Of a DNA stretch of 64,000 nucleotides, positions 16,891 through 25,063 are shown one piece after another. Numbering within the stretch: the stretch's first letter is position 1; each line of letters starts with the position of its first letter. The stretch is taken from positions 62,001 to 126,000 of the forward strand of contig NZ_JAKSYE010000075.1 of assembly GCF_022829685.1 (NCBI RefSeq), in the 5' to 3' direction. The translations under genes and the position numbers were made by a program. The notes under the pieces are model-generated. The model had not been told where the DNA came from and searched no databases. It was given only the letters and a program-made list of their open reading frames with translations. This DNA is from Methylobacterium sp. E-045. Lineage in GTDB: Bacteria > Pseudomonadota > Alphaproteobacteria > Rhizobiales > Beijerinckiaceae.

Positions 16891-18120
16891 GTGAGTCCCC
16901 CCTCAGGTTCCACCCCGTCCGCCGGTTCGCAGGGCGGCGATTCTCCCCCCGGTCCGGTTTCGGCGCGCTACGACATGCTGGTCGCGTCGGGCGCCATCGA
17001 GCGCGACCCGGCCCAGATCCATCTGGTTCAGGCCCTCGACAGGCTGGTCCAGGATCTCGACCGGCGCAGACGGGCGAAGAAGGGCAGCGCGCTGGGCTGG
17101 CTGTTCGGGCGCAGCGGCGACGGGGAAGGCCCGCCCAGGGGCCTCTACATCTGGGGTTCCGTCGGGCGCGGCAAGACCATGCTGATGGACCTGTTCCACG
17201 AGGCGGCGCCGGGCAAGAAGCGCCGGGTCCATTTCCACGGCTTCCTGTCGGATGCCCATGAGCGCATCCACGCCCACCGGCAGGCGCTCAAGGCGGGCAC
17301 GGCCAAGGGCGACGACCCGATCCCGGTGGTGGCGGACGCGCTGGCCGACGAGGCGACGCTCCTCTGCTTCGACGAGTTCACGGTCACCGACATCGCCGAT
17401 GCGATGATCCTCGGGCGGCTGTTCGGGGCCCTGTTCAAGCGCGGCGTCACCGTGGTGGCGACCTCCAACGTTGAACCCGACCGGCTCTACGAGGGCGGGC
17501 TCAACCGGGCCCTGTTCCTGCCCTTCGTCGCGGAGCTGAAGAGCCGGGTCGAGGTCCTGCGCCTCGATTCCCGCACGGATTTCCGCCTGGAGAAGCTCGG
17601 CGGCGCCTCGGTCTATCACGTGCCCGCCGACGAGGCGGCCGAGGCCGCCCTCGCCCAGGCCTTCAAGGGCCTCACCGGCAAGGCGAGGGGCAAGCCGGCC
17701 ACGATCCGGGTGAAGGGCCGCGAGGTGGCCGTGCCGGAGGAGGCCGCCGGCGTCGCCCGGTTCGGCTTCGCCGATCTCTGCGCCCAGCCGCTCGGCGCCT
17801 CCGACTACATGGCCATCGCCCATTCGTTCCAGACGGTGATCGTCTCGGGCATCCCGGTGATGGGCGAGGCGAACCGCAACGAGGCCAAGCGCTTCATCAC
17901 CCTCGTCGACACGTTCTACGACGCCCATGTGAAGCTCATCGCCTCGGCGGCGGCCGAGCCCACCGGTCTCTACACGGCGACGGAAGGCCGCGAGGCGTTC
18001 GAGTTCGACCGCACGGTCTCGCGCCTCATCGAGATGCGCTCGTCGGAATACCTGGCCCTGCCGCACGGGCGGGGGGATTCCGAGGCGTCGGGGTCGAGCG
18101 CCGGCCTCGTCGAGACCTGA
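16891..18120 (+). CDS. zapE: Cell division ATPase ZapE (AFG1-like)
   Basis: A 409-residue AAA-type ATPase of the AFG1/ZapE family, associated with the Z-ring under stress in E. coli and related to mitochondrial Afg1. Walker A is IWGSVGRGKT at about 87-96, Walker B is LLCFDEFTVTD, followed by VVATSNVEPDRLYEGGLNR and the C-terminal FITLVDTFYDAHVKL. The GTG at 16891 was chosen because a GAGG lies about 12 bases upstream and the upstream frame is unlike the family; ATG 16975 (MLVASGAIERDP) is a fall-back start. Confidence 0.92.
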   Translation: MSPPSGSTPSAGSQGGDSPPGPVSARYDMLVASGAIERDPAQIHLVQALDRLVQDLDRRRRAKKGSALGWLFGRSGDGEGPPRGLYIWGSVGRGKTMLMDLFHEAAPGKKRRVHFHGFLSDAHERIHAHRQALKAGTAKGDDPIPVVADALADEATLLCFDEFTVTDIADAMILGRLFGALFKRGVTVVATSNVEPDRLYEGGLNRALFLPFVAELKSRVEVLRLDSRTDFRLEKLGGASVYHVPADEAAEAALAQAFKGLTGKARGKPATIRVKGREVAVPEEAAGVARFGFADLCAQPLGASDYMAIAHSFQTVIVSGIPVMGEANRNEAKRFITLVDTFYDAHVKLIASAAAEPTGLYTATEGREAFEFDRTVSRLIEMRSSEYLALPHGRGDSEASGSSAGLVET

Positions 18121-18584
18121 TCGGTTCGAACGATCCTGCGATGGGACCACGACGCCATCGACGTGATTCGACAGGTTCGGCCCGCAGCCGGAGGGGTGTC
18201 GGCGAAGTCGGCCTAGACAACGAGCGACGGTCGAAAGCGTCGCACGGTCCCGCTGCGCGCCGTGCGCAACAGCACATCGAATCCGTGGCCGAGCTTGGCG
18301 AAAGCGGCGCCCGTGGCTGCCGGACGTTGCACTGCAGCACCCCCACCGTTTAATTGGATTCATTATGAGGTCCGGGGCGTGGGCGCTTCGTGCACTGCGA
18401 CGGCGCCCTGTCGAGGGGCGCCGGATCCGCTGCCGCACCTCAACGACGTTTCGATGCGGGACGGCGACCACGTCGTGCGCGCCCCGCCCCTGACCGACGA
18501 CCTCCGAGGTATTCGCGAGCCCGAAGGATTGGTGGCCAGCCGATCTCGACCGGTCCGTGGCCTGAGCGATGACAGGATACACCG
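18121..18584. other. Gap upstream of the molybdenum hydroxylase genes
   Basis: 464 bases with no supported gene. The stretch 18350-18366 (TTTAATTGGATTCATTATG) is AT-rich for this genome and may hold the promoter of the downstream pair. No palindrome or riboswitch was recognised. Confidence 0.4.
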
Positions 18585-19064
18585 ATGATCAAACTCACCG
18601 TGAACGGGGCTGAACGCAGCTTCGACGGCGATCCCGACATGCCGCTGCTGTGGTTCCTGCGCGACGAAGTCGGCCTCACCGGCACCAAGTTCGGCTGCGG
18701 CCAGGCGCTCTGCGGCGCCTGCACCATCCATCTCGGCGGCACCGCCGTGCGCGGCTGCGTCACCCCCGTCTCCGCGGCCGAGGGCCAGGAGGTGGTGACC
18801 ATCGAGGGGCTTTCCCCCGACGGCAACCACCCGGTCCAGGCGGCGTGGCGCGACCTCAACGTCTCGCAATGCGGCTATTGCCAGTGCGGGCAGATGATGC
18901 AGGCGGCCTCCCTCCTCAAGGAGACGCCCAAGCCCAGCGACGACCAGATCGACGAAGCCATGAGCGGCAACCTCTGCCGCTGCGGCACCTATCCGCGCAT
19001 CCGCGCCGCGATCCACCAGGCCGCCGGAAACGCGCCGGCCGCCAACACGGGAGAGCGCCTGTGA
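18585..19064 (+). CDS. iorA: (2Fe-2S) subunit of isoquinoline 1-oxidoreductase-type hydroxylase
   Basis: A 159-residue electron-transfer subunit with two [2Fe-2S] domains. The plant-ferredoxin type cluster is held by C38, C43, C46 and C58 ([15 protein letters not shown]), the helical one by C96, C99, C131 and C133 (CGYCQCGQ and NLCRCGTY). It passes electrons from the molybdenum site of the partner subunit. It overlaps the next gene by 4 bases (GTGA), so the two are translationally coupled. The real substrate is probably an aldehyde or N-heterocycle and is not fixed by sequence alone. Confidence 0.9.
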   Translation: MIKLTVNGAERSFDGDPDMPLLWFLRDEVGLTGTKFGCGQALCGACTIHLGGTAVRGCVTPVSAAEGQEVVTIEGLSPDGNHPVQAAWRDLNVSQCGYCQCGQMMQAASLLKETPKPSDDQIDEAMSGNLCRCGTYPRIRAAIHQAAGNAPAANTGERL

Positions 19065-21415
19065 TCCACGACGCACAGCTCATGGCCGACCTCGCCACCG
19101 AGACGACCGCCGCCGCCCCCGAAGCGCCGAGCGCTCTCGCCAATGTCAGCCGCCGCGCCATGCTCGGCGGCCTGGGCGCCCTGGTCCTCGCCCTGTCCTG
19201 GCGCGAGTCCGCGCAGGCGGAGGAGAAGAAGGACGAGGGTCCCAAGAAATTCGGCGCCGATGCCATGCCGCATGGCTGGCAGGACGACCCGAAGGTGTTC
19301 GTGGCCATCGCCCCCGACGGCACCGTGACCATCACCTGCCATCGCTCGGAGATGGGCCAGGGCGTGCGCACCTCCGTCGCCCTCGTGGTGGCCGACGAGC
19401 TCGAGGCCGATTGGGCCAAGGTGAAGGTCGCCCAGGCCTGGGGTGACGAAGCCCGCTTCGGCAACCAGGACACCGACGGGTCGCGCAGCCTGCGCCACTT
19501 CTTCCCGCATCTGCGCCATGCGGGTGCCGCGGCGAAGGCCATGCTGGTCCAGGCCGCCGCCAAGCAGTGGGGCGTGCCGGCAGCGGAAGTGAAGGCCGAG
19601 AACTCGGTCCTCACCCACGCGAAGTCGAAGCGCACCCTGGGCTACGGCGATGTCGCAGCCGCGGCCTCCGAACTCGCCGTCCCCGCCCGCGAGAGCGTGA
19701 CCCTGAAGGACCCCAAGGCCTTCAAGTTCATCGGCAAGGGCAAGATCGGCCTCATCGACAACCGCGACATCACCACGGGCAAGGCCATGTACGGCCTCGA
19801 TACCCGCCTCGACGGGATGCTCTACGCCCTCGTCGCCCGCCCGCCGGTCTTCGGCGGCAAGGTCGCGAGCTACGACGATGCCGAGGCCATGAAGGTCCCG
19901 GGCGTGGTCAAGGTGTTCAAGATCGACGCCCCCGAGATCCCGTCCGAGTTCCAGCCGATCGGCGGCGTCGCCGTCATCGCCAAGAACACCTGGGCGGCGA
20001 TGAAGGGCCGCGAGGCCCTGAAGATCACTTGGGACGACGGCCCGAACGCCACCTACGACTCTGTCGCCTTCCGCGGCGAATTGGAGAAGGCGGCACGTGC
20101 CCCCGGCAAGGTCGTGCGCAACCAGGGCGACGTCGACGGCGCCATGGCCAAGGCGAAGCAGCGGATCGAGGCCGAGTATTTCGTGCCCCATCTCGTCCAG
20201 GCCCCGATGGAGCCCCCGGCCGCCACGGTGCGGATCAAGGACGGATTCTGCGAGGCCTGGGCCTGCACCCAGGCGCCGCAGGCGACCCACGACCGGCTGG
20301 CCAAGAAGCTCAACCTGCCCGCCGACAAGGTGCGGGTGAACGTGACGCTCCTCGGCGGCGGTTTCGGCCGCAAGTCCAAGCCCGACTACGTGCTCGAGGC
20401 CGCCCTGTGCTCGCAGGCCGTGGACGGCGCCCCGGTGAAGCTCACCTGGACCCGCGAGGACGACCTCCATCACGGCTACTACCACACGATCTCGGTGGAG
20501 CGCCTGGAGGCCGGCCTCGACGCCAAGGGCATGCCGGTGGCCTGGCTCCACCGTTCGGCCGCGCCCACGATCGGTTCGATCTTCGCCGCCGGCGCCAAGA
20601 ACGAGCTGCCCTTCGAGCTCGGGATGGGACTGACCAACACGCCCTTCGACGTACCCAACATCCGCCTGGAGAACCCGGCGGCGGACGCGCATGTACGGAT
20701 CGGCTGGTTCCGCTCGGTCTCCAACATCCCGCACGCCTTCGCGATCCAGTCCTTCGTCGCCGAGTTGGCGCATGCGGCGGGCCGGGATCCGAAGGAGTAC
20801 CTGCTGGCCCTGATCGGCCCCGACCGGGTGATCGACCCGACCAGCATCGGCGACGTGTGGAATTACGGCGAGGATCCCGCCCGCTATCCCATCGAGACCG
20901 CGCGCCTGCGCGGGGTCATCGAGGCGGCGGCCAAGGGGATCGGCTGGGGCCGCAAGCAGCCGAAGGGACGGGGCCTCGGCATCGCCGGACACTACAGCTT
21001 CGTCACCCATACGGCGGTGGCGGCCGAAGTGGAGGTGGGGTCCAAGGGTGAGGTCTCGGTCAAGCGCATCGACATCGCCGTCGATTGCGGACCGCACGTC
21101 AACCCGGAGCGCATCCGCTCGCAGATGGAGGGCGCCGTGGTCATGGGGATGGGGCTCGCCCTGTCGGCCGAGATCACCTTCAAGGACGGGCGCGCGCAGC
21201 AGAACAACTTCGACGGCTACGAGATCACCCGTCTCGACGCCGCCCCGAAGGAGCTGCACGTCCACCTGATCCAGAACGCCGACTACACCCGCCCCCTGGG
21301 CGGTGTCGGCGAGCCGGGCGTCCCCCCCGTGGCGCCGGCCATCGCCAACGCCGTCTTCGCCGCCACCGGGCGCCGCATCCGGCAATTGCCGATCCGCGAC
21401 CAGCTGAGCTCGTAG
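19061..21415 (+). CDS. iorB: Molybdopterin-binding subunit, isoquinoline 1-oxidoreductase type
   Basis: A 784-residue large subunit of the xanthine-dehydrogenase/aldehyde-oxidase superfamily. A Tat signal ([17 protein letters not shown]31-R32) sends the folded, cofactor-loaded enzyme to the periplasm, dragging the small subunit along. Typical features are [26 protein letters not shown] (molybdopterin contact), HAFAIQSF and the C-terminal [17 protein letters not shown] with the catalytic Glu. The GTG start overlaps iorA's stop; ATG 19082 is an alternative. No dedicated chaperone or cytochrome gene is next to it in this window. Confidence 0.9.
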   Translation: MIHDAQLMADLATETTAAAPEAPSALANVSRRAMLGGLGALVLALSWRESAQAEEKKDEGPKKFGADAMPHGWQDDPKVFVAIAPDGTVTITCHRSEMGQGVRTSVALVVADELEADWAKVKVAQAWGDEARFGNQDTDGSRSLRHFFPHLRHAGAAAKAMLVQAAAKQWGVPAAEVKAENSVLTHAKSKRTLGYGDVAAAASELAVPARESVTLKDPKAFKFIGKGKIGLIDNRDITTGKAMYGLDTRLDGMLYALVARPPVFGGKVASYDDAEAMKVPGVVKVFKIDAPEIPSEFQPIGGVAVIAKNTWAAMKGREALKITWDDGPNATYDSVAFRGELEKAARAPGKVVRNQGDVDGAMAKAKQRIEAEYFVPHLVQAPMEPPAATVRIKDGFCEAWACTQAPQATHDRLAKKLNLPADKVRVNVTLLGGGFGRKSKPDYVLEAALCSQAVDGAPVKLTWTREDDLHHGYYHTISVERLEAGLDAKGMPVAWLHRSAAPTIGSIFAAGAKNELPFELGMGLTNTPFDVPNIRLENPAADAHVRIGWFRSVSNIPHAFAIQSFVAELAHAAGRDPKEYLLALIGPDRVIDPTSIGDVWNYGEDPARYPIETARLRGVIEAAAKGIGWGRKQPKGRGLGIAGHYSFVTHTAVAAEVEVGSKGEVSVKRIDIAVDCGPHVNPERIRSQMEGAVVMGMGLALSAEITFKDGRAQQNNFDGYEITRLDAAPKELHVHLIQNADYTRPLGGVGEPGVPPVAPAIANAVFAATGRRIRQLPIRDQLSS

Positions 21416-21422
21416 GAAACGC

Positions 21423-21450
21423 GCCCCGGCCCGGACATCCGGGCCGGGGC
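21423..21450 (+). terminator. Hairpin terminator between iorB and the CDF gene
   Basis: Perfect 12-bp stem GCCCCGGCCCGG (21423-21434) and its complement (21439-21450) with loop ACAT, 8 bases behind the iorB stop. The next gene is convergent, so it can serve both strands. No U-run. Confidence 0.65.
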
Positions 21451-21476
21451 CTCTCGCTCCAGCCGAAGGCGGCGGA

Positions 21477-22244
21477 TCACCCCGCCGCCACGACCCCGGC
21501 GTTCGAACCACCCTCCCGGTACTCGGCCCAGGCCTGTCTCAGGATCTGGACCGAGGAGGTGAGGAAGATGCCGGCCATCAGCGCGGCGACGGCGAGGTCC
21601 GGCCAGGCCGATCTGGTGCCCCAGACGGCGAGTGCCGCGCCCATCACCACGATGTTGCCGATGGCGTCGTTGCGCGAGCACAGCCAGACGGAGCGGACAT
21701 TGGCGTCGCCGTCCTTGTAGCGCATCAGCAGCAGCACCGAGGCGACGTTGGCGGCGAGCGCCAGCAGGCCGATGCCGCCCATCCATTCCGCGCTCGGCAC
21801 GCCGAGGACGAGGGTCTGGTAGAGCGTCGAGCCGAAGACCCAGAGCGCCATCAGGCTCAAGCTCACCCCCTTCCCCAGGGCCGCCATCGAGCGGGTGCGC
21901 AGGCTCGCGCCGATGACCGCGAGGCTGAGACCGTAGGTGACGGTGTCGGCCAGGAAGTCGAGGGCGTCCGCCTTCAGGGCCTGGGACCCGGCCGCCTGCC
22001 CCGCCGCCATCTCGGTGACGAACATCGCGCCGTTGAGGGCGATGACGAACCACAGCACCCGCTTGTAGCGCGGATCGACCCCGTCGAAGACCGGAACGCC
22101 GCCGCCGCAGCCGCAGGATTCCTCGTGCGGCGCGGCTGTCGGCGCCTGCGTCGCGACGGCATGGTGATGCCCGTCGCCGGGTGCGTGGGCATGGGTGTGG
22201 ATCTCGGGCTGGTTCCGGCCCGTGCCGCAGCAGGATTCGGCCAT
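21477..22244 (-). CDS. Cation diffusion facilitator family metal transporter
   Basis: A 255-residue inner-membrane metal/proton antiporter with about six helices. The N-terminus is rich in Cys and His (MAESCCGTG, HTHAHAPGDGHHH, SCGCGGG), a likely metal-collecting tail. The transport site in TM2 is DALDFLAD, as in CDF proteins, while TM5 reads CSRND, a C-x3-D where most CDFs have H-x3-D. The usual C-terminal cytoplasmic dimer domain is nearly absent. It is divergent from a MerR regulator with a MerR-type promoter between them, so metal-induced efflux (Zn, Cd, Co or similar) is expected. Confidence 0.88.
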   Translation of the reverse strand: MAESCCGTGRNQPEIHTHAHAPGDGHHHAVATQAPTAAPHEESCGCGGGVPVFDGVDPRYKRVLWFVIALNGAMFVTEMAAGQAAGSQALKADALDFLADTVTYGLSLAVIGASLRTRSMAALGKGVSLSLMALWVFGSTLYQTLVLGVPSAEWMGGIGLLALAANVASVLLLMRYKDGDANVRSVWLCSRNDAIGNIVVMGAALAVWGTRSAWPDLAVAALMAGIFLTSSVQILRQAWAEYREGGSNAGVVAAG

Positions 22245-22274
22245 GGCTCTCTCCTCGTTTCGTCGTTAAACAGG

Positions 22275-22305
22275 AGCCTACAAGCTCTAGCGACTAGAGG
22301 ATCAA
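22275..22305 (-). promoter_or_regulatory. MerR-type promoter and operator of the CDF gene
   Basis: On the minus strand: -35 TTGATC (22300-22305), a 19-bp spacer (22281-22299), -10 TAGGCT (22275-22280). The spacer holds the perfect dyad CTCTAG-N3-CTAGAG (22285-22299). The over-long 19-bp spacer with a dyad inside is the hallmark of promoters activated by MerR proteins through DNA untwisting. Confidence 0.8.
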
Positions 22306-22312
22306 GCGGAAA

Positions 22313-22768
22313 ATGGCGTTCTCGATCGGAATCCTGTCGCGCCGTGCCGGGGTGAAGGTGCCGACGATCCGCTATTACGAGCAGGTCGGGCTGATGCCGT
22401 CGCCCCCGCGCAGCGACGGGCAGCAGCGCCGCTACGGCGACGCCGAGGTGGCGCGGCTCAACTTCATCCGTCACGCCCGCGAGCTCGGCTTCGAAGTGGA
22501 TGCGATCCGCGAACTCCTCGCCATGAGCGCGCAGCCGGAGGAATCCTGTGCCGAGGTGGACCGCCTGGCGCGACGTCACCTGGCGGAGGTGGAGCAGCGC
22601 ATCGCCCGGCTGGTCTCCCTGCGCACGGAATTGCAGCGCATGGTCACCGAATGCGGCCACGGACGGGTCGGCGAATGCCGGGTCATCCAGGTTCTGGCCG
22701 ACCACGGCGAGTGCGACCACGACCATGGCGGTGCACGACCGGGGTCGACGGGGTTCGCCGCGGCGTAA
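22313..22768 (+). CDS. MerR family metal-responsive transcriptional regulator
   Basis: A 151-residue MerR-family protein: winged HTH (FSIGILSRRAGVKVPTIRYYEQVGLMP), RRYGDAEVARLNFIRHARELGF, a dimer helix (about 80-115) and a C-terminal metal region with SCAEVD at about 79-84, ECGHGRVGEC at about 117-126 and HGECDHDH. Cys positions resemble CadR/ZntR/PbrR regulators that sense Zn, Cd, Pb or Co. It lies divergent from the CDF transporter and the operator sits directly between, so it most likely controls both genes. Start ATG is 8 bases beyond the operator's -35. Confidence 0.88.
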   Translation: MAFSIGILSRRAGVKVPTIRYYEQVGLMPSPPRSDGQQRRYGDAEVARLNFIRHARELGFEVDAIRELLAMSAQPEESCAEVDRLARRHLAEVEQRIARLVSLRTELQRMVTECGHGRVGECRVIQVLADHGECDHDHGGARPGSTGFAAA

Positions 22769-22844
22769 ACTTCGCCGCTCCGGCGGAGCCGAAGGGGCCG
22801 GCGGCGGGTTGTCCCGTCACAGACCCGCCCGCTGAGGAAACCCC

Positions 22845-23240
22845 ATGATTCAGAGACCCCGTCCCCTCGCCGCCCTCCTGGCCGCCGGATTCGCCGCCGG
22901 CCTCGTGGCGAGCCCGGTCCTCGCCTCTCCCTGTTCGGAGGAGATCGCGCGTCTCGACGCCAAGGTGAAGGACGAGGCCACCGGCTCCATCTCCGCCTCG
23001 ACCTCGGGCAAGGCGGCGGCCGGCGCGCGGGAAGGCCAGGGGGAAACCGCGCAGAGCGGCAACGCCTCGACCCCGGCCGCTCCGCCGGAGAAATCCGCGG
23101 AGGCGGGCAAGGGCGCCGAGGCCGCGATGCAGGCGAAGGTCGCCCTGGACGAGGCCCGCACCGCCGACGGCAAGGGCGACGCCCAGGCCTGCAACGCCGC
23201 GCTGGAGCGCGCCAAGAGCCACCTCGCCACGGCCCCTTGA
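22845..23240 (+). CDS. Small periplasmic protein of unknown function
   Basis: 131 residues with a Sec signal (AALLAAGFAAGLVASPVLA, cleavage before SPCSEE). The mature protein has an Ala/Gly/Ser-rich middle and two Cys (SPCSEEIAR and AQACNAALERA), the second within a helical repeat-like C-terminus that resembles the tails of many alphaproteobacterial secreted unknowns. 76 bases behind the MerR gene on the same strand; no functional link is visible. Confidence 0.7.
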   Translation: MIQRPRPLAALLAAGFAAGLVASPVLASPCSEEIARLDAKVKDEATGSISASTSGKAAAGAREGQGETAQSGNASTPAAPPEKSAEAGKGAEAAMQAKVALDEARTADGKGDAQACNAALERAKSHLATAP

Positions 23241-23489
23241 GGCGCGGGTCCGCCCCCGTGGCGGCGCACCGGCCGGGGAAGCCCGGCACGGTGCAGGCGG
23301 CGGGTCGTGCGGGATGTCCCGGCGAAGCGTGAAAAGAGACGTTTCTTCGTGTGCGGCCGTCTCGGACATCCGGCCCGACCGGCGTCGTCTCTGCCGCAGA
23401 CACGGTGCCATGCGGTGCCCTGCCCGTCCGTGTCTGTTAGGCGGCGCAGGAAGGCCGCCGTCAAGGATGGAAGATCCCTGTCGGGGATC

Positions 23490-23711
23490 TTACGCGGCGG
23501 CGCTCAGGGCGTGTTTGTTGCCCTGAATGCCGGCACAAAGATCGTCGATTTCCGCAAGATCTAGACTTTCACCCGAGTGACTTGCAATTGCATCGATCAG
23601 GTGGTCTTGCCGCGGATCGAACGGATGACCCTGAAGGCGATAGAATTGATAGTAACGCAGTGCCGCCAATACGGTATCGCGCTCTCGCACTGTGATGGTG
23701 ATGGTCTGCAT
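23490..23711 (-). CDS. Small conserved-looking cytoplasmic protein, function unknown
   Basis: 73 residues starting MQTITITVRERDTVLAALRYYQFY, with an acidic C-terminal half (LIDAIASHSGESLDLAEIDDLCAGI). The start at 23711 is preceded by GGGGAG on this strand; an upstream ATG at 23825 gives an unconvincing extension. Proteins beginning with this VRERDTVLAALRxxQ pattern are common in Methylobacterium-like genomes and have no assigned function. Confidence 0.65.
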   Translation of the reverse strand: MQTITITVRERDTVLAALRYYQFYRLQGHPFDPRQDHLIDAIASHSGESLDLAEIDDLCAGIQGNKHALSAAA

Positions 23712-24106
23712 TCTTTGAAGATCTCCCCTTTGTGCGGCGATCGCTCTCCGAAGACTTGAATCCGACTCATCGAGCGAGAGCGTTGTAACCCCGCTTCGGC
23801 GTAGCCGTCCACCGTTGGAAACCATTCGGCAACCCTGTCGGGAGAGGGTCCGGGGGGCATGGCCGGATGCAACCCTTTGCAGGCGCGCCGTTTCCTCCCG
23901 GAGGGGGGTGCGGCGGATTTATTTCGCCCCGAAAAATGCAAAATGTCATTGACAGGAAAGGGGAAAACTGGCGCCGCCCGCAAAAGCTTGGCCGCACACG
24001 GTTTTTGCGGAATCGATAAAATTGTCCTTAACCAATCCGTGCGAGCCTTCGGGTCACGACCGGCCCGCTCATTCGTGAGGAGGTCGGCCTGAGCGGAGCA
24101 CCCCTC
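23712..24106. other. Divergent intergenic region with AT-rich stretch
   Basis: 395 bases between two divergent small genes. The part 23925-24040 is AT-richer than the surroundings and includes TTGACA at 23949-23954, a possible -35 for the NepR-like gene, without a clear -10. No EcfG-type (GGAAC-N16/17-CGTT) promoter was found by eye. Confidence 0.35.
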
Positions 24107-24295
24107 ATGACCAAAGTGCAGCCGGATGACGGGCAGGACGGTCGGGCCTACCGGGCAAGACCCGCGGCGCTCTCGGCGAGCGTGCGACGCCATCTCGGGC
24201 TGAACCTGCGCACCCTCTACGCGGCCACGCTGGTCGAACCGGTGGGCGAGCGGATCGAATCGCTGCTGACGAAACTCGGCCGCTCGAAGGGCTGA
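24107..24295 (+). CDS. NepR-like anti-sigma factor
   Basis: 62 residues. The second half, VRRHLGLNLRTLYAATLVEPVGERIESLLTKL (quoted in pieces: LNLRTLYAATLVEPV and GERIESLLTKL), matches the NepR pattern of two short helices with the EPVPxRxxxLLxxL core. NepR proteins bind the general stress sigma factor EcfG and are removed by the response regulator PhyR. A GGAGC precedes the ATG by about 10 bases. Neither phyR nor ecfG is adjacent, so this looks like an orphan paralogue. The assignment rests on a short motif. Confidence 0.65.
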   Translation: MTKVQPDDGQDGRAYRARPAALSASVRRHLGLNLRTLYAATLVEPVGERIESLLTKLGRSKG

Positions 24296-24412
24296 CGCGT
24301 CACGCGGAATGAGCGTGACGACACATGTCGTTCAGAATCCCGATGCTATGGGTGGCGTCCACGGACCGGATCCTCCCGGCGCGTCCTCAGCCAACCCGCG
24401 AAACCCCATTCC

Positions 24413-24493
24413 ATGACCGTCCTCGTTCTCGTCGTCGCCGGAAACATCCTCCTCGCGACCGTCTTCTCTTTGGTCGCCCTCGCCTCCGACTGA
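24413..24493 (+). CDS. Possible 26-residue membrane peptide
   Basis: ATG to TGA encodes 26 residues that are almost wholly hydrophobic (MTVLVLVVAGNILLATVFS...ASD), a single-helix peptide. There is no clear ribosome-binding site, so it may be chance. Confidence 0.25.
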   Translation: MTVLVLVVAGNILLATVFSLVALASD

Positions 24494-24816
24494 GTGCTTT
24501 TCGCGGAACTCCCCCTGCGCCGTCGTGCTCCGGGCAGGAACCGGCCGCGACCGGAAGTTCCGTGAGCGCTGGGAGCCGCCCCTCGCGGGCGAAGTCCCTC
24601 CCCGTTCAAGCCTGCCCCCCATCCCGGCACGCAAACGCCGGGAGCCTGCCCGGACGACCGGTCGCGGCATGCCGCGACCGGCGCTTCGTCCTGCCTCCCC
24701 CGATCGGTCCGAGGCCGCCCGGTCTCTCCCGATTCGACACGGACGTCGCTCCGCACGCGGCCTCGGTGAGGGGCGGGAGGTCGCCATGCGGCTCGGCCCG
24801 CGATTCGCGGCAGAAC

Positions 24817-24832
24817 GTTCTTTCTAAAGAAC
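24817..24832. promoter_or_regulatory. Palindromic operator, upstream copy
   Basis: GTTCTTT-CT-AAAGAAC, perfect 7-bp arms. The same arms recur at 24979-24994. Confidence 0.6.
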
Positions 24833-24970
24833 CCTTCCCCGCAGACATCTTCTTCCCCGTACGCGCCCGGTGAGAGAACCCGATTCTCCCCGTCGTCTAT
24901 CGTTCTTCCAGCCCTCGCTTATCGAAGGAGAATTACCTATCTGAGTTGCGTAACCGGTATTCGGCCCAGC

Positions 24971-24994
24971 TTGACATTGTTCTTTAAAAAGAAC
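24971..24994 (+). promoter_or_regulatory. Promoter -35 with overlapping palindromic operator of the sulfate operon
   Basis: TTGACA (24971-24976) is followed by GTTCTTT-AA-AAAGAAC (24979-24994), which falls in the -35/-10 spacer and should block polymerase when bound. The downstream -10 is not clear. With the copy 162 bases upstream this suggests a dimeric repressor able to loop, presumably responding to sulfur status. The regulator is not in the window. Confidence 0.6.
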
Positions 24995-25063
24995 GAAACG
25001 TAGCATCCCCGGGGCGTCGGGACCGCAAAGGTCCCTCCCCGCGATGGAGCCGGAGACAAACCT

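Larger units (their letters stand above)
24296..25063. other. Long regulatory gap before the sulfate transport operon
   Basis: 768 bases. It holds a possible 26-residue membrane peptide (24413-24493), two copies of a GTTCTTT palindrome (24817-24832 and 24979-24994) and a TTGACA -35 at 24971-24976. The rest shows no supported gene. Confidence 0.5.

Noticed and set aside
18989..21511. 840-codon minus-strand frame opposite iorAB
   Set aside because: Shadow of the molybdenum hydroxylase genes; no recognisable protein features.
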